Of a stretch of 64,000 nt of DNA, positions 9,819 through 17,464 are shown in pieces. Location: positions 620,001-684,000 of the forward strand of contig NZ_JBPPGG010000001.1 in assembly GCF_051304405.1 (NCBI RefSeq), in the 5' to 3' direction. The position numbers and the translations under genes were made by a program. The notes beneath the pieces are model-generated. The model was not told where the DNA came from, ran no database searches, and worked only from the letters and a program-made list of their open reading frames with translations. Origin of the DNA: Pedomonas sp051304405. Its GTDB lineage: Bacteria; Pseudomonadota; Alphaproteobacteria; Sphingomonadales; Sphingomonadaceae. Positions within the stretch are counted from its first letter, which is position 1. Every line of letters starts with the position of its first letter.

Positions 9819-10781
9819 TCAGGGGATCAGCAGCACCCGGCCGAACGGGTGGCCGCGCTCCGCATACTCGTGCGCCGCGGCCGCCTCCGCCAGCGGGAAG
9901 CGCCGGTCGATCGGCATCCTGAGCTTGCCCGCCGCCGCGTCGGCGAAGTGCCGCGCCAGCAGGTCGTGGGCGCGCGGCAGGTGCATCTCCCGCCCGAACA
10001 GCACACCGGTCAGCGTGGCGCTCTTGCCGATGATGTCGAAGAACGGGAAGCTCGGCAGGTCGCCGCTCGATGCGCCCACCACCGCCAGCCGCCCGCGCCA
10101 GGCCAGCGCCTGCATCAGCGCCTTCACCGAGGGGCCGCCCGCCAGATCCACCACCAGATCGACGCCGCGCCCGTCCGTCAGCCGCATGGCCTCGGCGGCG
10201 ATATCCTGGGTCTTGTAGTCGATGCCGTGGTCCATGCCGAAGGCGCGCAGCCGCTCCAGCCGCTCCGCCCCGGCGGCGGTGGCGATCACGGTCGCGCCCG
10301 CCGCCTTGGCCAGCTGGATCGCCGCCAGCCCGACGCCGCCCGCGCCGCCCTGAATGAGCACGGTCTCGCCCGCCTTCAGGCGCCCGAACTCGAACAGCGC
10401 ATCGTCCGCCGTGCCGAAGGTCACGGGGAGGGTGGAGGCGGTCTCGATGTCGAGCCCGTCCGGCACCGGGTAGACCAGCGTCTCACGGGTCACCAGCAGC
10501 TCGGCGTGGGAGCCCGCCCAGTTGAAGGCGGCGACGCGCTGGCCCAGCTTCACCCGCGTGACCTCCGCCCCCACCGCCTCGACCACGCCCGCCGCCTGAT
10601 AGCCGACGATGTGCGGCACCGTCTGCGGCGGCACCAGCCGCCGGTTGAGCAGGTCGCCGCCTTCGATGCTGATGGCCTGGACGCGCACCCGCACGTCCGA
10701 GGGGCCGGGGACAGGGTCCGGCACCTCCGCATAGCGCAGCACCGAGGGCGGACCGTTTTCCGTGAGAATTGCAGCTTTCAT
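9819..10781 (-). CDS. Zinc-independent medium-chain dehydrogenase, quinone-oxidoreductase type
   Basis: A 320-residue NADPH-dependent oxidoreductase of the MDR superfamily. The N-terminal GroES-like domain ('GPSDVRVRVQA', 'GYQAAGVVEAVG') lacks the zinc-binding Cys/His set, as in NADPH:quinone reductases. The Rossmann motif 'GGAGGVGLAAIQLAKAAGA' sits near residues 145-163. Starting at the ATG 10781 (MKAAILTENG) gives the standard length; the 19-residue extension to 10838 is not family-like. It stands alone, convergent with the REC-EAL gene. The natural substrate is unknown. Confidence 0.85.
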   Translation of the reverse strand: MKAAILTENGPPSVLRYAEVPDPVPGPSDVRVRVQAISIEGGDLLNRRLVPPQTVPHIVGYQAAGVVEAVGAEVTRVKLGQRVAAFNWAGSHAELLVTRETLVYPVPDGLDIETASTLPVTFGTADDALFEFGRLKAGETVLIQGGAGGVGLAAIQLAKAAGATVIATAAGAERLERLRAFGMDHGIDYKTQDIAAEAMRLTDGRGVDLVVDLAGGPSVKALMQALAWRGRLAVVGASSGDLPSFPFFDIIGKSATLTGVLFGREMHLPRAHDLLARHFADAAAGKLRMPIDRRFPLAEAAAAHEYAERGHPFGRVLLIP

Positions 10782-10923
10782 GGGTGCGGATGATCGGCAG
10801 AGCGGCGGGGCAAGGTCAAGGGACGCCGCCCTATCCATAGTGACAGTACAGGCCGGGCCCCGCTCGCCTAGGCTGGCGCGCTACCTGCCGCCGCGCGCTG
10901 CGCTGCGGCGCTCTCATCCGGCC

Positions 10924-11000
10924 GGGGGGGGGGGGGGGGGGGAAGGGGACGAAACCCCCCCCTCCCACCCAAACANNNNNNNNNNGGGGGGGGGGGGGAC
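10924..11000. other. Assembly gap (10 N) inside poly-G artefact
   Basis: A run of 19 G (10924-10942), a mixed A/C-rich stretch, ten N (10976-10985) and another run of G up to about 10999. This looks like low-quality ends of two contigs joined by a scaffold gap. Real sequence, perhaps including a promoter or the end of another gene, may be missing between the two dehydrogenase regions. Confidence 0.9.
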
Positions 11001-11005
11001 GGGAC

Positions 11006-11827
11006 ATGAACACGCCCTTGCAGATCGAGCAGGACGAAGGGGTCCTGCGCCTCACCAAGACCAACCCGGAGGCGGGCTACGGCATGAGCCTCGCCCTCAT
11101 CGAGGCGATGACCGCCGCGCTGGCGGAGGCGCGGGAAGACCCGTCGCTCCGCGCCGTCCTCATCGACGCGGCGGGCAAGGGCTTCCACAGCGGCGCGGTG
11201 GCGGTGACCGAACTGGGGCGCGAGCTGCCCGCCCTCACCCGCAACGACTTCCGCCATCTGGTGGCGCTGGGCCACGGGCTGGGCCAGGCCATCGCGGCGC
11301 TGCCGGTGCCGGTGATCGGCGTTGCCCGCGCCGGGGCGCTGGGCGGCGGGCTGGAGCTGCTGCTGCGCTGCGACTTCCTCTACTGCACGGACGCCGCCCG
11401 CTTCTCCTTCCCCGAGGTGACGCTGGGCTTCGTCGCCGCCTGGGGCGGCACCCAGCTGGCGTCCCGCCTCATGCCCTTCCGCAAGGCGCAGGAGATGCTG
11501 CTGCTGGGCGAGCCCCTCACCGGCCGCGAGGCGGAGGCGCTGGGGCTGGTTACCCGCTCCCTGCCCGATGCGGAGGCGCTCGACGCGCACCTGGCGGCGG
11601 TGCTCGACCGGCTGCGGCTATGCTCGCCGGCCTCGCTGCGCTGGACCAAGGAATGCCTGCGCGCCGTCTGGGACGGGCCGCTCGCCCACGGCGAGCGGGT
11701 GGAGGCGCTGGCGGAGACCGAGGCCATGGCGAGCGGCGATTTCCTGAAGGGCCTTGCCGCGCTCCGGGAGGGCGCGCACTACGATTACGCCGCCGGGCAG
11801 ATGCGCCCCAAGGCGCGGCGGGACTGA
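11006..11827 (+). CDS. Enoyl-CoA hydratase/isomerase (crotonase) family protein
   Basis: A 273-residue crotonase-fold protein, acting on acyl-CoA thioesters in the cytosol. The two oxyanion-hole segments are visible: 'GKGFHSGAVAV' (about 57-67) and 'RAGALGGGLELLLRCDF' (about 109-125). 'FSFPEVTLGF' supplies a glutamate at the position used for catalysis in isomerases and hydratases. The dehydrogenase gene follows after 14 bp, so the two likely form an operon, perhaps for degrading an alicyclic or aromatic acid CoA ester (inference). The start lies a few bases after the assembly gap, so an upstream start cannot be excluded. Confidence 0.82.
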   Translation: MNTPLQIEQDEGVLRLTKTNPEAGYGMSLALIEAMTAALAEAREDPSLRAVLIDAAGKGFHSGAVAVTELGRELPALTRNDFRHLVALGHGLGQAIAALPVPVIGVARAGALGGGLELLLRCDFLYCTDAARFSFPEVTLGFVAAWGGTQLASRLMPFRKAQEMLLLGEPLTGREAEALGLVTRSLPDAEALDAHLAAVLDRLRLCSPASLRWTKECLRAVWDGPLAHGERVEALAETEAMASGDFLKGLAALREGAHYDYAAGQMRPKARRD

Positions 11828-11841
11828 GGGAGGACACCCCC

Positions 11842-12870
11842 ATGCGCGCAGCCGTTTTCGAGAAGCCCGGCGAGAAGTTCCGCATCCGCGAGGTGCCCAC
11901 GCCCGCGCCCGGGCGCGGCCAGCTTCTCATCCGGGTAAAGCGCTGCGGCATCTGCGGCAGCGACCTGCACATGACCGACAGCCACAGCTGCTTCCACCCC
12001 GCCTCCGGCGCGATCATCGGCCACGAGTTCAGCGGCGAGGTGGTGGCACTGGGCGAGGGCGTGGGGCCGGAGTGGCGCGAGGGCCAGCGCATCACCGCCC
12101 TGCCCTATCAGGGCTGCGGCCGCTGCGCCCGGTGCCTGTCGGGCGAGCCGGTGTGGTGCAGCGAGGTGCGCAGTATGCCGAGCGGCCGGGCCCAGGGCGC
12201 GTTTGCGGAATACACCCTTGTCGGCGCGGCCGAGAGCCTGCGCCTGCCCGACAGCCTCTCCTGGGAGGAAGGGGCGATGGTGGAGCCGGTCGCCGTCGGC
12301 CTCCACGCGGTCTCCCTGGCGCGGTTCACCCCCGGCGCGCGGGTGCTGGTGGTGGGCGCGGGATCGGTCGGGCTGACGGTTGCCGCCTGCGCCCGGGCGG
12401 CGGGCGCGGGGCCGGTGTGCGTCACCGCCCGCACGGACCGGCGCGCCAGCCTCGCCCGCTGGATGGGGGCAACCGAATTCCTGCTGAACGACGACCAGCT
12501 CGCCGCCAACTTCGCCCGGGTGGCAGGCGGCCCGCCGGAGGTGATCTTCGAGTGCGTCGGCCTGACCGGCATGCTGGACCTGTGCGCCAGGCTCGCCGCG
12601 CCGCGCGCCACCGTGGTCGTGCTCGGGGCCTGCATGCAGCAGGAACGGATGATGCCCATCCTCCCCACCATGAAGGAGCTGCGGCTCCAGTTCGCCCTGT
12701 GCTACAGCCGCCGGGATTTCGAGACCGCGCTGTTCATGATCGAGCGGGGCTACATCGACCCCCTGCTCCTGCACACCGACACGGTGGACCTGACCCGCTT
12801 CCCCGATGCATTCGAGGCGCTGCGCCAGCCGGGCGCCCAGTGCAAGGTGCTGCTTGATCCCGGCCGCTGA
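11842..12870 (+). CDS. Zinc-dependent alcohol dehydrogenase family protein
   Basis: A 342-residue MDR-superfamily dehydrogenase. The catalytic zinc ligands are seen in 'CGICGSDLH' and 'GHEFSGEV', the structural zinc lobe in 'CGRCARCLSGEPVWC', and the NAD(P) fold in 'VLVVGAGSVGLTVAACARAAGA'. The ATG at 11842 has GGGAGG 9 bases upstream. It is the second gene after the crotonase and probably oxidises a hydroxy intermediate of the same pathway (inference). It ends 24 bp from the convergent thyA stop. The much longer open frame back to 10762 crosses the N gap and is not real. Confidence 0.87.
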   Translation: MRAAVFEKPGEKFRIREVPTPAPGRGQLLIRVKRCGICGSDLHMTDSHSCFHPASGAIIGHEFSGEVVALGEGVGPEWREGQRITALPYQGCGRCARCLSGEPVWCSEVRSMPSGRAQGAFAEYTLVGAAESLRLPDSLSWEEGAMVEPVAVGLHAVSLARFTPGARVLVVGAGSVGLTVAACARAAGAGPVCVTARTDRRASLARWMGATEFLLNDDQLAANFARVAGGPPEVIFECVGLTGMLDLCARLAAPRATVVVLGACMQQERMMPILPTMKELRLQFALCYSRRDFETALFMIERGYIDPLLLHTDTVDLTRFPDAFEALRQPGAQCKVLLDPGR

Positions 12871-12894
12871 CGGCCCGGTAGCTGACGCCCCGCC

Positions 12895-13806
12895 CTACAC
12901 CGCCACCGGCGCGCGCAGCGGCGGGTGGGGATCGTACCCCTCGATGGCGAAATCCTCGAACACGTAGCCGTCGATGCTCTCGGGCCGGCGCAGGATCTTC
13001 AGCTGCGGGAAGGGGCGGGGGTCGCGCGTCATCTGCTCGCGGGCCTGCTCCTCCGCATTGCTGTAGAGGTGCACGTCCCCGCCGAACCACACCAGCGTGC
13101 CCACCGCCAGGTCGCACTGCTGGGCGATCATGTGGGTGAGCAGCGCCGCCTCGAACAGGTTGAACGGCACGCCGAGAAAAATATCCGCCGAGCGCTGGTA
13201 GAGCGCGCAGCTGAGGCGCGGCGGCCGCCCGTCCGCGCCGCTCGTCACATGGAACTGATAGGTCATGTGGCACGGCGGCAGCGCCATGCCCTCCAGTTCC
13301 GCCACGTTCCAGCCGGTGAACAGCAGGCGCCGGCTCGCCGGGTTGGCGCGGATCTCCCGGATGAGCGTTGCGATCTGGTCGTGCTCGCGCCCGTCCGGCC
13401 CCTGCCAGCGCCGCCACTGCTTGCCGTAGACCGGCCCCAGATCGCCCCACGCCTTCGCGAAGGCCTCGTCCTCGACGATGCGCTTCTCGAACTCCGCCTG
13501 GGTGATGTCCTCGCCCGTCGCCTTGCGGTACCTGGCCAGCGGCCAGTCGGTCCAGATCTTCACCCCCTGCGCCACCAGCGGGCGGATGTTGGTATCCCCG
13601 GTCAGGAACCAGAGCATCTCGCGCACGGCGGGCTTCCAGAACACCTGCTTGGTGGTGAGCAGCGGCAGGCCCTGCGAGAGATCGAACCGCAGCACCTCGC
13701 CGAACAGGCTGCGGGTGCCAACGCCGGTGCGGTCCATCCGCCGGTCGCCCTCCTCCAGCAGCCGCCGCAAGAGGTCGAGATACTGGAACTCGGGATGGGT
13801 CGTCAT
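12895..13806 (-). CDS. thyA: Thymidylate synthase
   Basis: A 303-residue ThyA, which methylates dUMP to dTMP using 5,10-methylene-tetrahydrofolate. The N-terminal phosphate-binding 'DRTGVGTRSLFG' and 'LPLLTTKQVFWKPAVREMLWFL' are intact, and the active-site cysteine is C179 in 'LPPCHMTYQF'. An insertion around residues 95-125 is common in this enzyme class. No dihydrofolate reductase gene is adjacent; the gene stands alone, divergent from the glycosyltransferase pair. Confidence 0.97.
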   Translation of the reverse strand: MTTHPEFQYLDLLRRLLEEGDRRMDRTGVGTRSLFGEVLRFDLSQGLPLLTTKQVFWKPAVREMLWFLTGDTNIRPLVAQGVKIWTDWPLARYRKATGEDITQAEFEKRIVEDEAFAKAWGDLGPVYGKQWRRWQGPDGREHDQIATLIREIRANPASRRLLFTGWNVAELEGMALPPCHMTYQFHVTSGADGRPPRLSCALYQRSADIFLGVPFNLFEAALLTHMIAQQCDLAVGTLVWFGGDVHLYSNAEEQAREQMTRDPRPFPQLKILRRPESIDGYVFEDFAIEGYDPHPPLRAPVAV

Positions 13807-13948
13807 AGGGCCGCCTGCTCCGCAACGGATCGCTTCCCTTGGGGATACTGTTCAGGCCGCAGGCTGGCAAGTCACAGGCTGACAGGGCCGGCGTCTCCCA
13901 TCCTTCCCCCGCCTTTTCCCCGCCCGCGGGTATTCGACTACAGCCGCG

Positions 13949-13978
13949 TTGTCGCCGCCCTCACCCAGGAATTATAAA
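13949..13978 (+). promoter_or_regulatory. Putative promoter of the NfrB/NfrA-like operon
   Basis: TTGTCG (13949-13954) and TATAAA (13973-13978) are 18 bp apart. The following 35 bp are unusually AT-rich for this genome and lead to GGAG and the GTG start at 14016. Confidence 0.5.
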
Positions 13979-14015
13979 AACAACAATAACAATCCGTGCC
14001 CTGCGGAGACAAAAA

Positions 14016-15437
14016 GTGAACGAATTTCTCGCGGATTCCGTGGCCGTCTATCTTGCGTTCTTCAAACATCTTCTTTTTCTCGTCACGGTCCTTATCTTTG
14101 TTTTTAATATTGATGAATTATTCATCGACGCCCTCTACCTGCGCATCCGCCTCGCCGCCGGGCTGGACCGCCTCCGCCGCCGCGGCCGCCCCCTCACCGC
14201 CGCCGACCTGATCCACCCCGAGCCGGACTGGATCGCCCTGTTCGTGCCCGCCCGCGACGAGGCGGACGTGATCGGCCCGATGCTGCGCAACACGCTCGAG
14301 ACGCTGGACTATCCCCGCTACCGCATCCTCGTCGGCACCTACCCGGACGACCCGGCGACCGAGGCCGCCGTGCGCGCGGTGGCGGCGCGCGACGGCCGGG
14401 TGGTCTGCATCGTCGGGCGGGACTCGAAGGCGGCCAGCTCCAAGGCCGCCAACCTCAACGTGATCCACGACGCCATGCTGGCGCTGGAGCGCGCGGGCCA
14501 CCCGCCCTTCAAGGCCGTGGTGCTGCACGACGCCGAGGACGTGGTCCACCGGATGGAACTGCACGTCTTCAACCGGCTCATCCCGGCGCTGGCGCTGGTG
14601 CAGCTTCCGGTGGAGCCGCTGCCGCACGAGCGGCAGCCGCTGTGGGGCCACACCTATCTGGAGGAGTTCGCCGAGAGCCACAGCCGGGACATGGTGGTGC
14701 GCCACTGGCTCGGCGCGAGCCTGCCCAGCGCCGGCGTGGGCTGCGGCCTCTCCCGCGCGGCGCTGGCGGCGGCGGCGCGGCAGAACGGGGGCAAGCCCTT
14801 CCGCCCCCAGGCCAAGACCGAGGATTACGAACTGGGCATCGCCCTCGGGCTCCAGGGCTTCCGCACGGCCATGGTGCGCCTCCCCGCCGGGCCGGAAGAC
14901 CGGCGCTGCGTCGCCACCCGCAGCTACTTCCCCGACACGTTCCAGGCGGCGGTGCGCCAGCGCAGCCGCTGGCTGCTGGGCATCACCCTCAACGCCTGGC
15001 GGCGCTTCGGCTGGCCCGGCCGCCTCGCCGACCGCTACATGCTGCTCCGGGACCGCAAGGCCCTGCCCTGCGCCTTCCTCAACGTGCTGGCGCTGTTCGC
15101 GCTCGCCCAGCTCGGCCTGTTGTGGCTGTGCGCCCGCCTGACCGGCTGGCCGGGCTACACCCTGGTGGTGGCGCCGGGCAGCCTCACGGCGGCCCTGCTC
15201 GACCTCAACCTCGCCCTGCTGGCCTGGCGGGCGGTCATGCGGGCCGTACTGACCGGCCAGCTTTATGGCGTCCGCGAAGGCCTGCTGTCCGTGCCCCGGG
15301 CGCTGTGCGCCATCCTCATCCAGGCAGCCGCCGCCTGGCGCGCCCTCGAGACCTACGCGGAGGAAACCCGCACCGGCAAGCCCGCGCCGTGGGACAAGAC
15401 CGCCCACAGGTTTCTGGCGGGGCACGGGACGCGATGA
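14016..15437 (+). CDS. NfrB-like membrane glycosyltransferase
   Basis: A 473-residue inner-membrane glycosyltransferase of GT2 type. An N-terminal membrane segment (about 9-33) precedes the cytosolic catalytic domain: 'WIALFVPARDEADVIGPML', 'KAVVLHDAEDVVH' (the D-x-D-like metal site) and, further on, 'RQRSRWLLGITLNAW', the Q/RxxRW processivity motif. Two or three membrane helices follow. The family includes NfrB, the inner-membrane part of the phage N4 receptor and exopolysaccharide system. GTG at 14016 is chosen for its GGAG and because the domain begins there. It overlaps the next gene by ATGA. Confidence 0.8.
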   Translation: MNEFLADSVAVYLAFFKHLLFLVTVLIFVFNIDELFIDALYLRIRLAAGLDRLRRRGRPLTAADLIHPEPDWIALFVPARDEADVIGPMLRNTLETLDYPRYRILVGTYPDDPATEAAVRAVAARDGRVVCIVGRDSKAASSKAANLNVIHDAMLALERAGHPPFKAVVLHDAEDVVHRMELHVFNRLIPALALVQLPVEPLPHERQPLWGHTYLEEFAESHSRDMVVRHWLGASLPSAGVGCGLSRAALAAAARQNGGKPFRPQAKTEDYELGIALGLQGFRTAMVRLPAGPEDRRCVATRSYFPDTFQAAVRQRSRWLLGITLNAWRRFGWPGRLADRYMLLRDRKALPCAFLNVLALFALAQLGLLWLCARLTGWPGYTLVVAPGSLTAALLDLNLALLAWRAVMRAVLTGQLYGVREGLLSVPRALCAILIQAAAAWRALETYAEETRTGKPAPWDKTAHRFLAGHGTR

Positions 15438-16801
15438 TCGCACGCACGCCCGAACGCGCCGCCGCCGCGCTCGCCCTGCTGCTCGGGCTATGGGGCCTGA
15501 ACCGCCAGCCCGCCTTCCTGGAGGACGTGGCCGCCTTCCGCGCCCTCGCCGCCGCGCCAGCCCGGCCCGCCGCGCCCCGGAGCGGGAGTTGGCGCGAGCG
15601 CCCGGGCGGGAGCCCGGCCCCGGCCCTGCCTCGGGCGATTGCGGTGTCCTCTCTGCCTCCCGCCCCGGCGCCCCTCCCCGCGCCCCGCCGGGCGGAACCA
15701 TCGTCCGGGCCGCTGGTGCGCCTGCGCCTGCCGCGCACGCCCCAAGTCCGCCTCCAGCTTCCACGCGCGCCGCTCGTCAGCGTCCACCTGCCCGCCGACC
15801 TCGACAGCCCGCCCGCCTACGCCTCCGACGCCATCGTCCCGCTGGTCTACCGCCTCGGCCCCGACGCGCCAGACGCCGACCCGCTCCTGCCCCTGCCGCT
15901 CCAGAACGGCCCGTTCCTCAACCTCTCCGCGCCGCCGCCGCCAGACCTGCCAGCGGACGCCGCCGCCGCAAACGCCCCCGCCACCGCCGCAAACGCCGAC
16001 CGGAGCGCCTCCCCGCTGGCCGCGCCCGACCCCACCCCGGCTGCCATCGCCGCCCGCTCCTTCGAAACCGCCGCGCCCTCCACCCGGCCCCCGCCCCGCC
16101 TGCTCCTCGGCGCATGGGTGTTTCACCGGCCAGACGGCAAACACGGCGAAGCCCCCCTCGGCGGCTCCCAGTCCGCCCTCCTCCTGCGCTACCGCCCCGA
16201 CCCGCTCGCCGAACGCCCCCTCATGCTCCACGCCCGCCTGCTCGCCGCCCACGACAGCCCGTCAGGCGGCCGCGAAACAGACAACGGCCAGACAGGCAGC
16301 CGCCCCCTGTTCCAGGCCACCCAGGCCACAGCCGGACTCGGCTGGGTCGCCGTGCCCACCCTCAACGGCACACTCATCGCCGAACGCTGGGTCAAGGTCG
16401 GCAACGGCTCCCGCAACGCCTTCGCCCTGCGCGCCTACGGCGGCTACGGCGAAGGCTGGGGCCCCACCCCGGCCGGAAACCCCTGGCCCCACTGGTCCCT
16501 CTACGGCGAGGCCGCCGTCGTCGGCGCCCGCCGCCGCGACCTGTTCGCCGCCGCCGAAGCCCGCGCCGGATACGGCTTCGCCCTCGGCGACGATACCCGC
16601 CTCATGGCCACCGCCGCCCTCTGGACCATGATGCAACGCGACGACCATACCCGATACCGCCTCGAAGCCGGGCCCAGCCTCGGCCTCGACACCCGCATCG
16701 GCGACCTCCCCCTCCACCTGCGGCTCGACTACCGAACCCCCCTCGCCACCACCAACACCGGCAGCAGCGGCCTCACCCTCACCGTCGCTGCCGGCCTGTG
16801 A
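15434..16801 (+). CDS. NfrA C-terminal-domain outer-membrane protein (short form)
   Basis: A 455-residue protein starting inside the stop codon of the NfrB-like gene (ATGA), so translationally coupled. An N-terminal hydrophobic stretch is followed by about 200 Pro/Ala-rich residues. The C-terminal 230 residues resemble the beta-rich C-terminal domain of NfrA, with alternating strands such as 'WSLYGEAAVVGARRRDLFAAAEARAGYGF'. NfrA proper is longer, with TPR repeats; those are absent here. It likely forms the outer-membrane partner that exports the polymer made by its neighbour (inference). Confidence 0.65.
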   Translation: MIARTPERAAAALALLLGLWGLNRQPAFLEDVAAFRALAAAPARPAAPRSGSWRERPGGSPAPALPRAIAVSSLPPAPAPLPAPRRAEPSSGPLVRLRLPRTPQVRLQLPRAPLVSVHLPADLDSPPAYASDAIVPLVYRLGPDAPDADPLLPLPLQNGPFLNLSAPPPPDLPADAAAANAPATAANADRSASPLAAPDPTPAAIAARSFETAAPSTRPPPRLLLGAWVFHRPDGKHGEAPLGGSQSALLLRYRPDPLAERPLMLHARLLAAHDSPSGGRETDNGQTGSRPLFQATQATAGLGWVAVPTLNGTLIAERWVKVGNGSRNAFALRAYGGYGEGWGPTPAGNPWPHWSLYGEAAVVGARRRDLFAAAEARAGYGFALGDDTRLMATAALWTMMQRDDHTRYRLEAGPSLGLDTRIGDLPLHLRLDYRTPLATTNTGSSGLTLTVAAGL

Positions 16802-16871
16802 GGAAGGGACCCGGGAGGTTTTTTTCAGGGGAATATTTTTGGGGGGAATTTTTTTGGGGGATTTTTTCTTT

Positions 16872-16897
16872 TGCAGGAGGGGCTTGCCCCTCCTGCA
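16872..16897. repeat. Perfect 12-bp inverted repeat
   Basis: TGCAGGAGGGGC, two T residues, then the exact complement. The adjoining T run lies on the wrong side for plus-strand termination, so its role is unclear. Confidence 0.6.
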
Positions 16898-17080
16898 CCT
16901 CCCTTCGTTTTATCGGGCCGCGCCCGTCCGTACCGCCTGCGCTCAACGGTCTTGGGTTGAAAGAACAGGACCGTGCCTGTCCCCGGCCGAGCGCCCCGGC
17001 GTCTGCCACCGGTATGCGTTGATCGGCATGAGGTGAAGCGCATCCGGCGGAGCCACCCCGCCAGGCCCCCTCACCCTGAA

Positions 17081-17181
17081 ATGAACCGGTGCAAGGAAAC
17101 GAACCGGAGAAAGGAAATGAACCGGCGAAAGGCAATGAACCGGTGAAAGGTAATGAACCGGTGCAAGGCAATGAACTGGTG
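17081..17181 (+). repeat. 18-bp tandem repeat, five and a half copies
   Basis: Units have the form ATGAACCGGTGCAAGGAA with substitutions mainly at positions 10, 12 and 17. Five full copies run from 17081 to 17170 and a partial copy follows to 17181. Every unit but one begins with ATG, but the plus frame meets a stop in the fourth unit. Confidence 0.9.
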
Positions 17182-17326
17182 CCCCCTCTACCCGCTGAAT
17201 GGTTTTGTTGAATGATTTTAAGGAGCAACCGCACCGCGCCATCCCGCATGCACGGCCGAAGAATAAACCGGGTGCTTTTTCACGCCGCCCGTTCCCGATC
17301 CCGCGCCCCGATCCTGCCCCCGCAAA

Positions 17327-17363
17327 CGAAAAGGCCGCGCCCGGTTGTGCCGGACACGGCCCT
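17327..17363 (-). terminator. Intrinsic terminator of pepN
   Basis: The minus strand reads GGCCGTGTCCGG (17361-17350), a 5-base loop and CCGGGCGCGGCC (17344-17333), then TTTTCGTTT. The stem has 12 base pairs if G-U pairs and one mismatch are allowed. It lies about 100 bp beyond the pepN stop codon. Confidence 0.75.
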
Positions 17364-17464
17364 AAAAAACAGATGGGGGATGAAAGGGGGTCCGAGACCC
17401 CCTTTCGCCTTTCTACCCCCGATCGACTCTCCCCCGATCGCCCCCGATATGCGTGCCTGCCCCC

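Larger units (their letters stand above)
16802..17464. other. Repeat-rich intergenic region between nfrA-like gene and pepN
   Basis: No convincing gene. From the left it holds alternating T and G runs (16820-16872), a perfect 12-bp hairpin (16872-16897), an 18-bp tandem repeat (17081-17181), the pepN terminator (17327-17363) and a perfect 10-bp hairpin GAAAGGGGGT-CCGAG-ACCCCCTTTC (17382-17406). A minus-strand open frame across it encodes only low-complexity hexapeptides. Confidence 0.6.

Noticed and set aside
10762..12870. A single 702-residue frame containing the alcohol dehydrogenase
   Set aside because: The N-terminal half crosses the N gap and the crotonase gene in the wrong frame. The real dehydrogenase starts at 11842 behind GGGAGG.
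14642..15433. N-terminal extension of the NfrA-like protein inside the glycosyltransferase gene
   Set aside because: It is a shadow frame. The overlap ATGA at 15434 and a hydrophobic start mark the true beginning.
17081..17181. CRISPR-like array
   Set aside because: The units are contiguous with no unique spacers, and no cas gene is near. The other tandem repeats fail in the same way.
16779..17249. Minus-strand frame with GSLPFT hexapeptide repeats
   Set aside because: The repeats simply reflect the 18-bp DNA repeat. There is no ribosome-binding site, the frame continues into the nfrA-like gene, and the rest is not protein-like.
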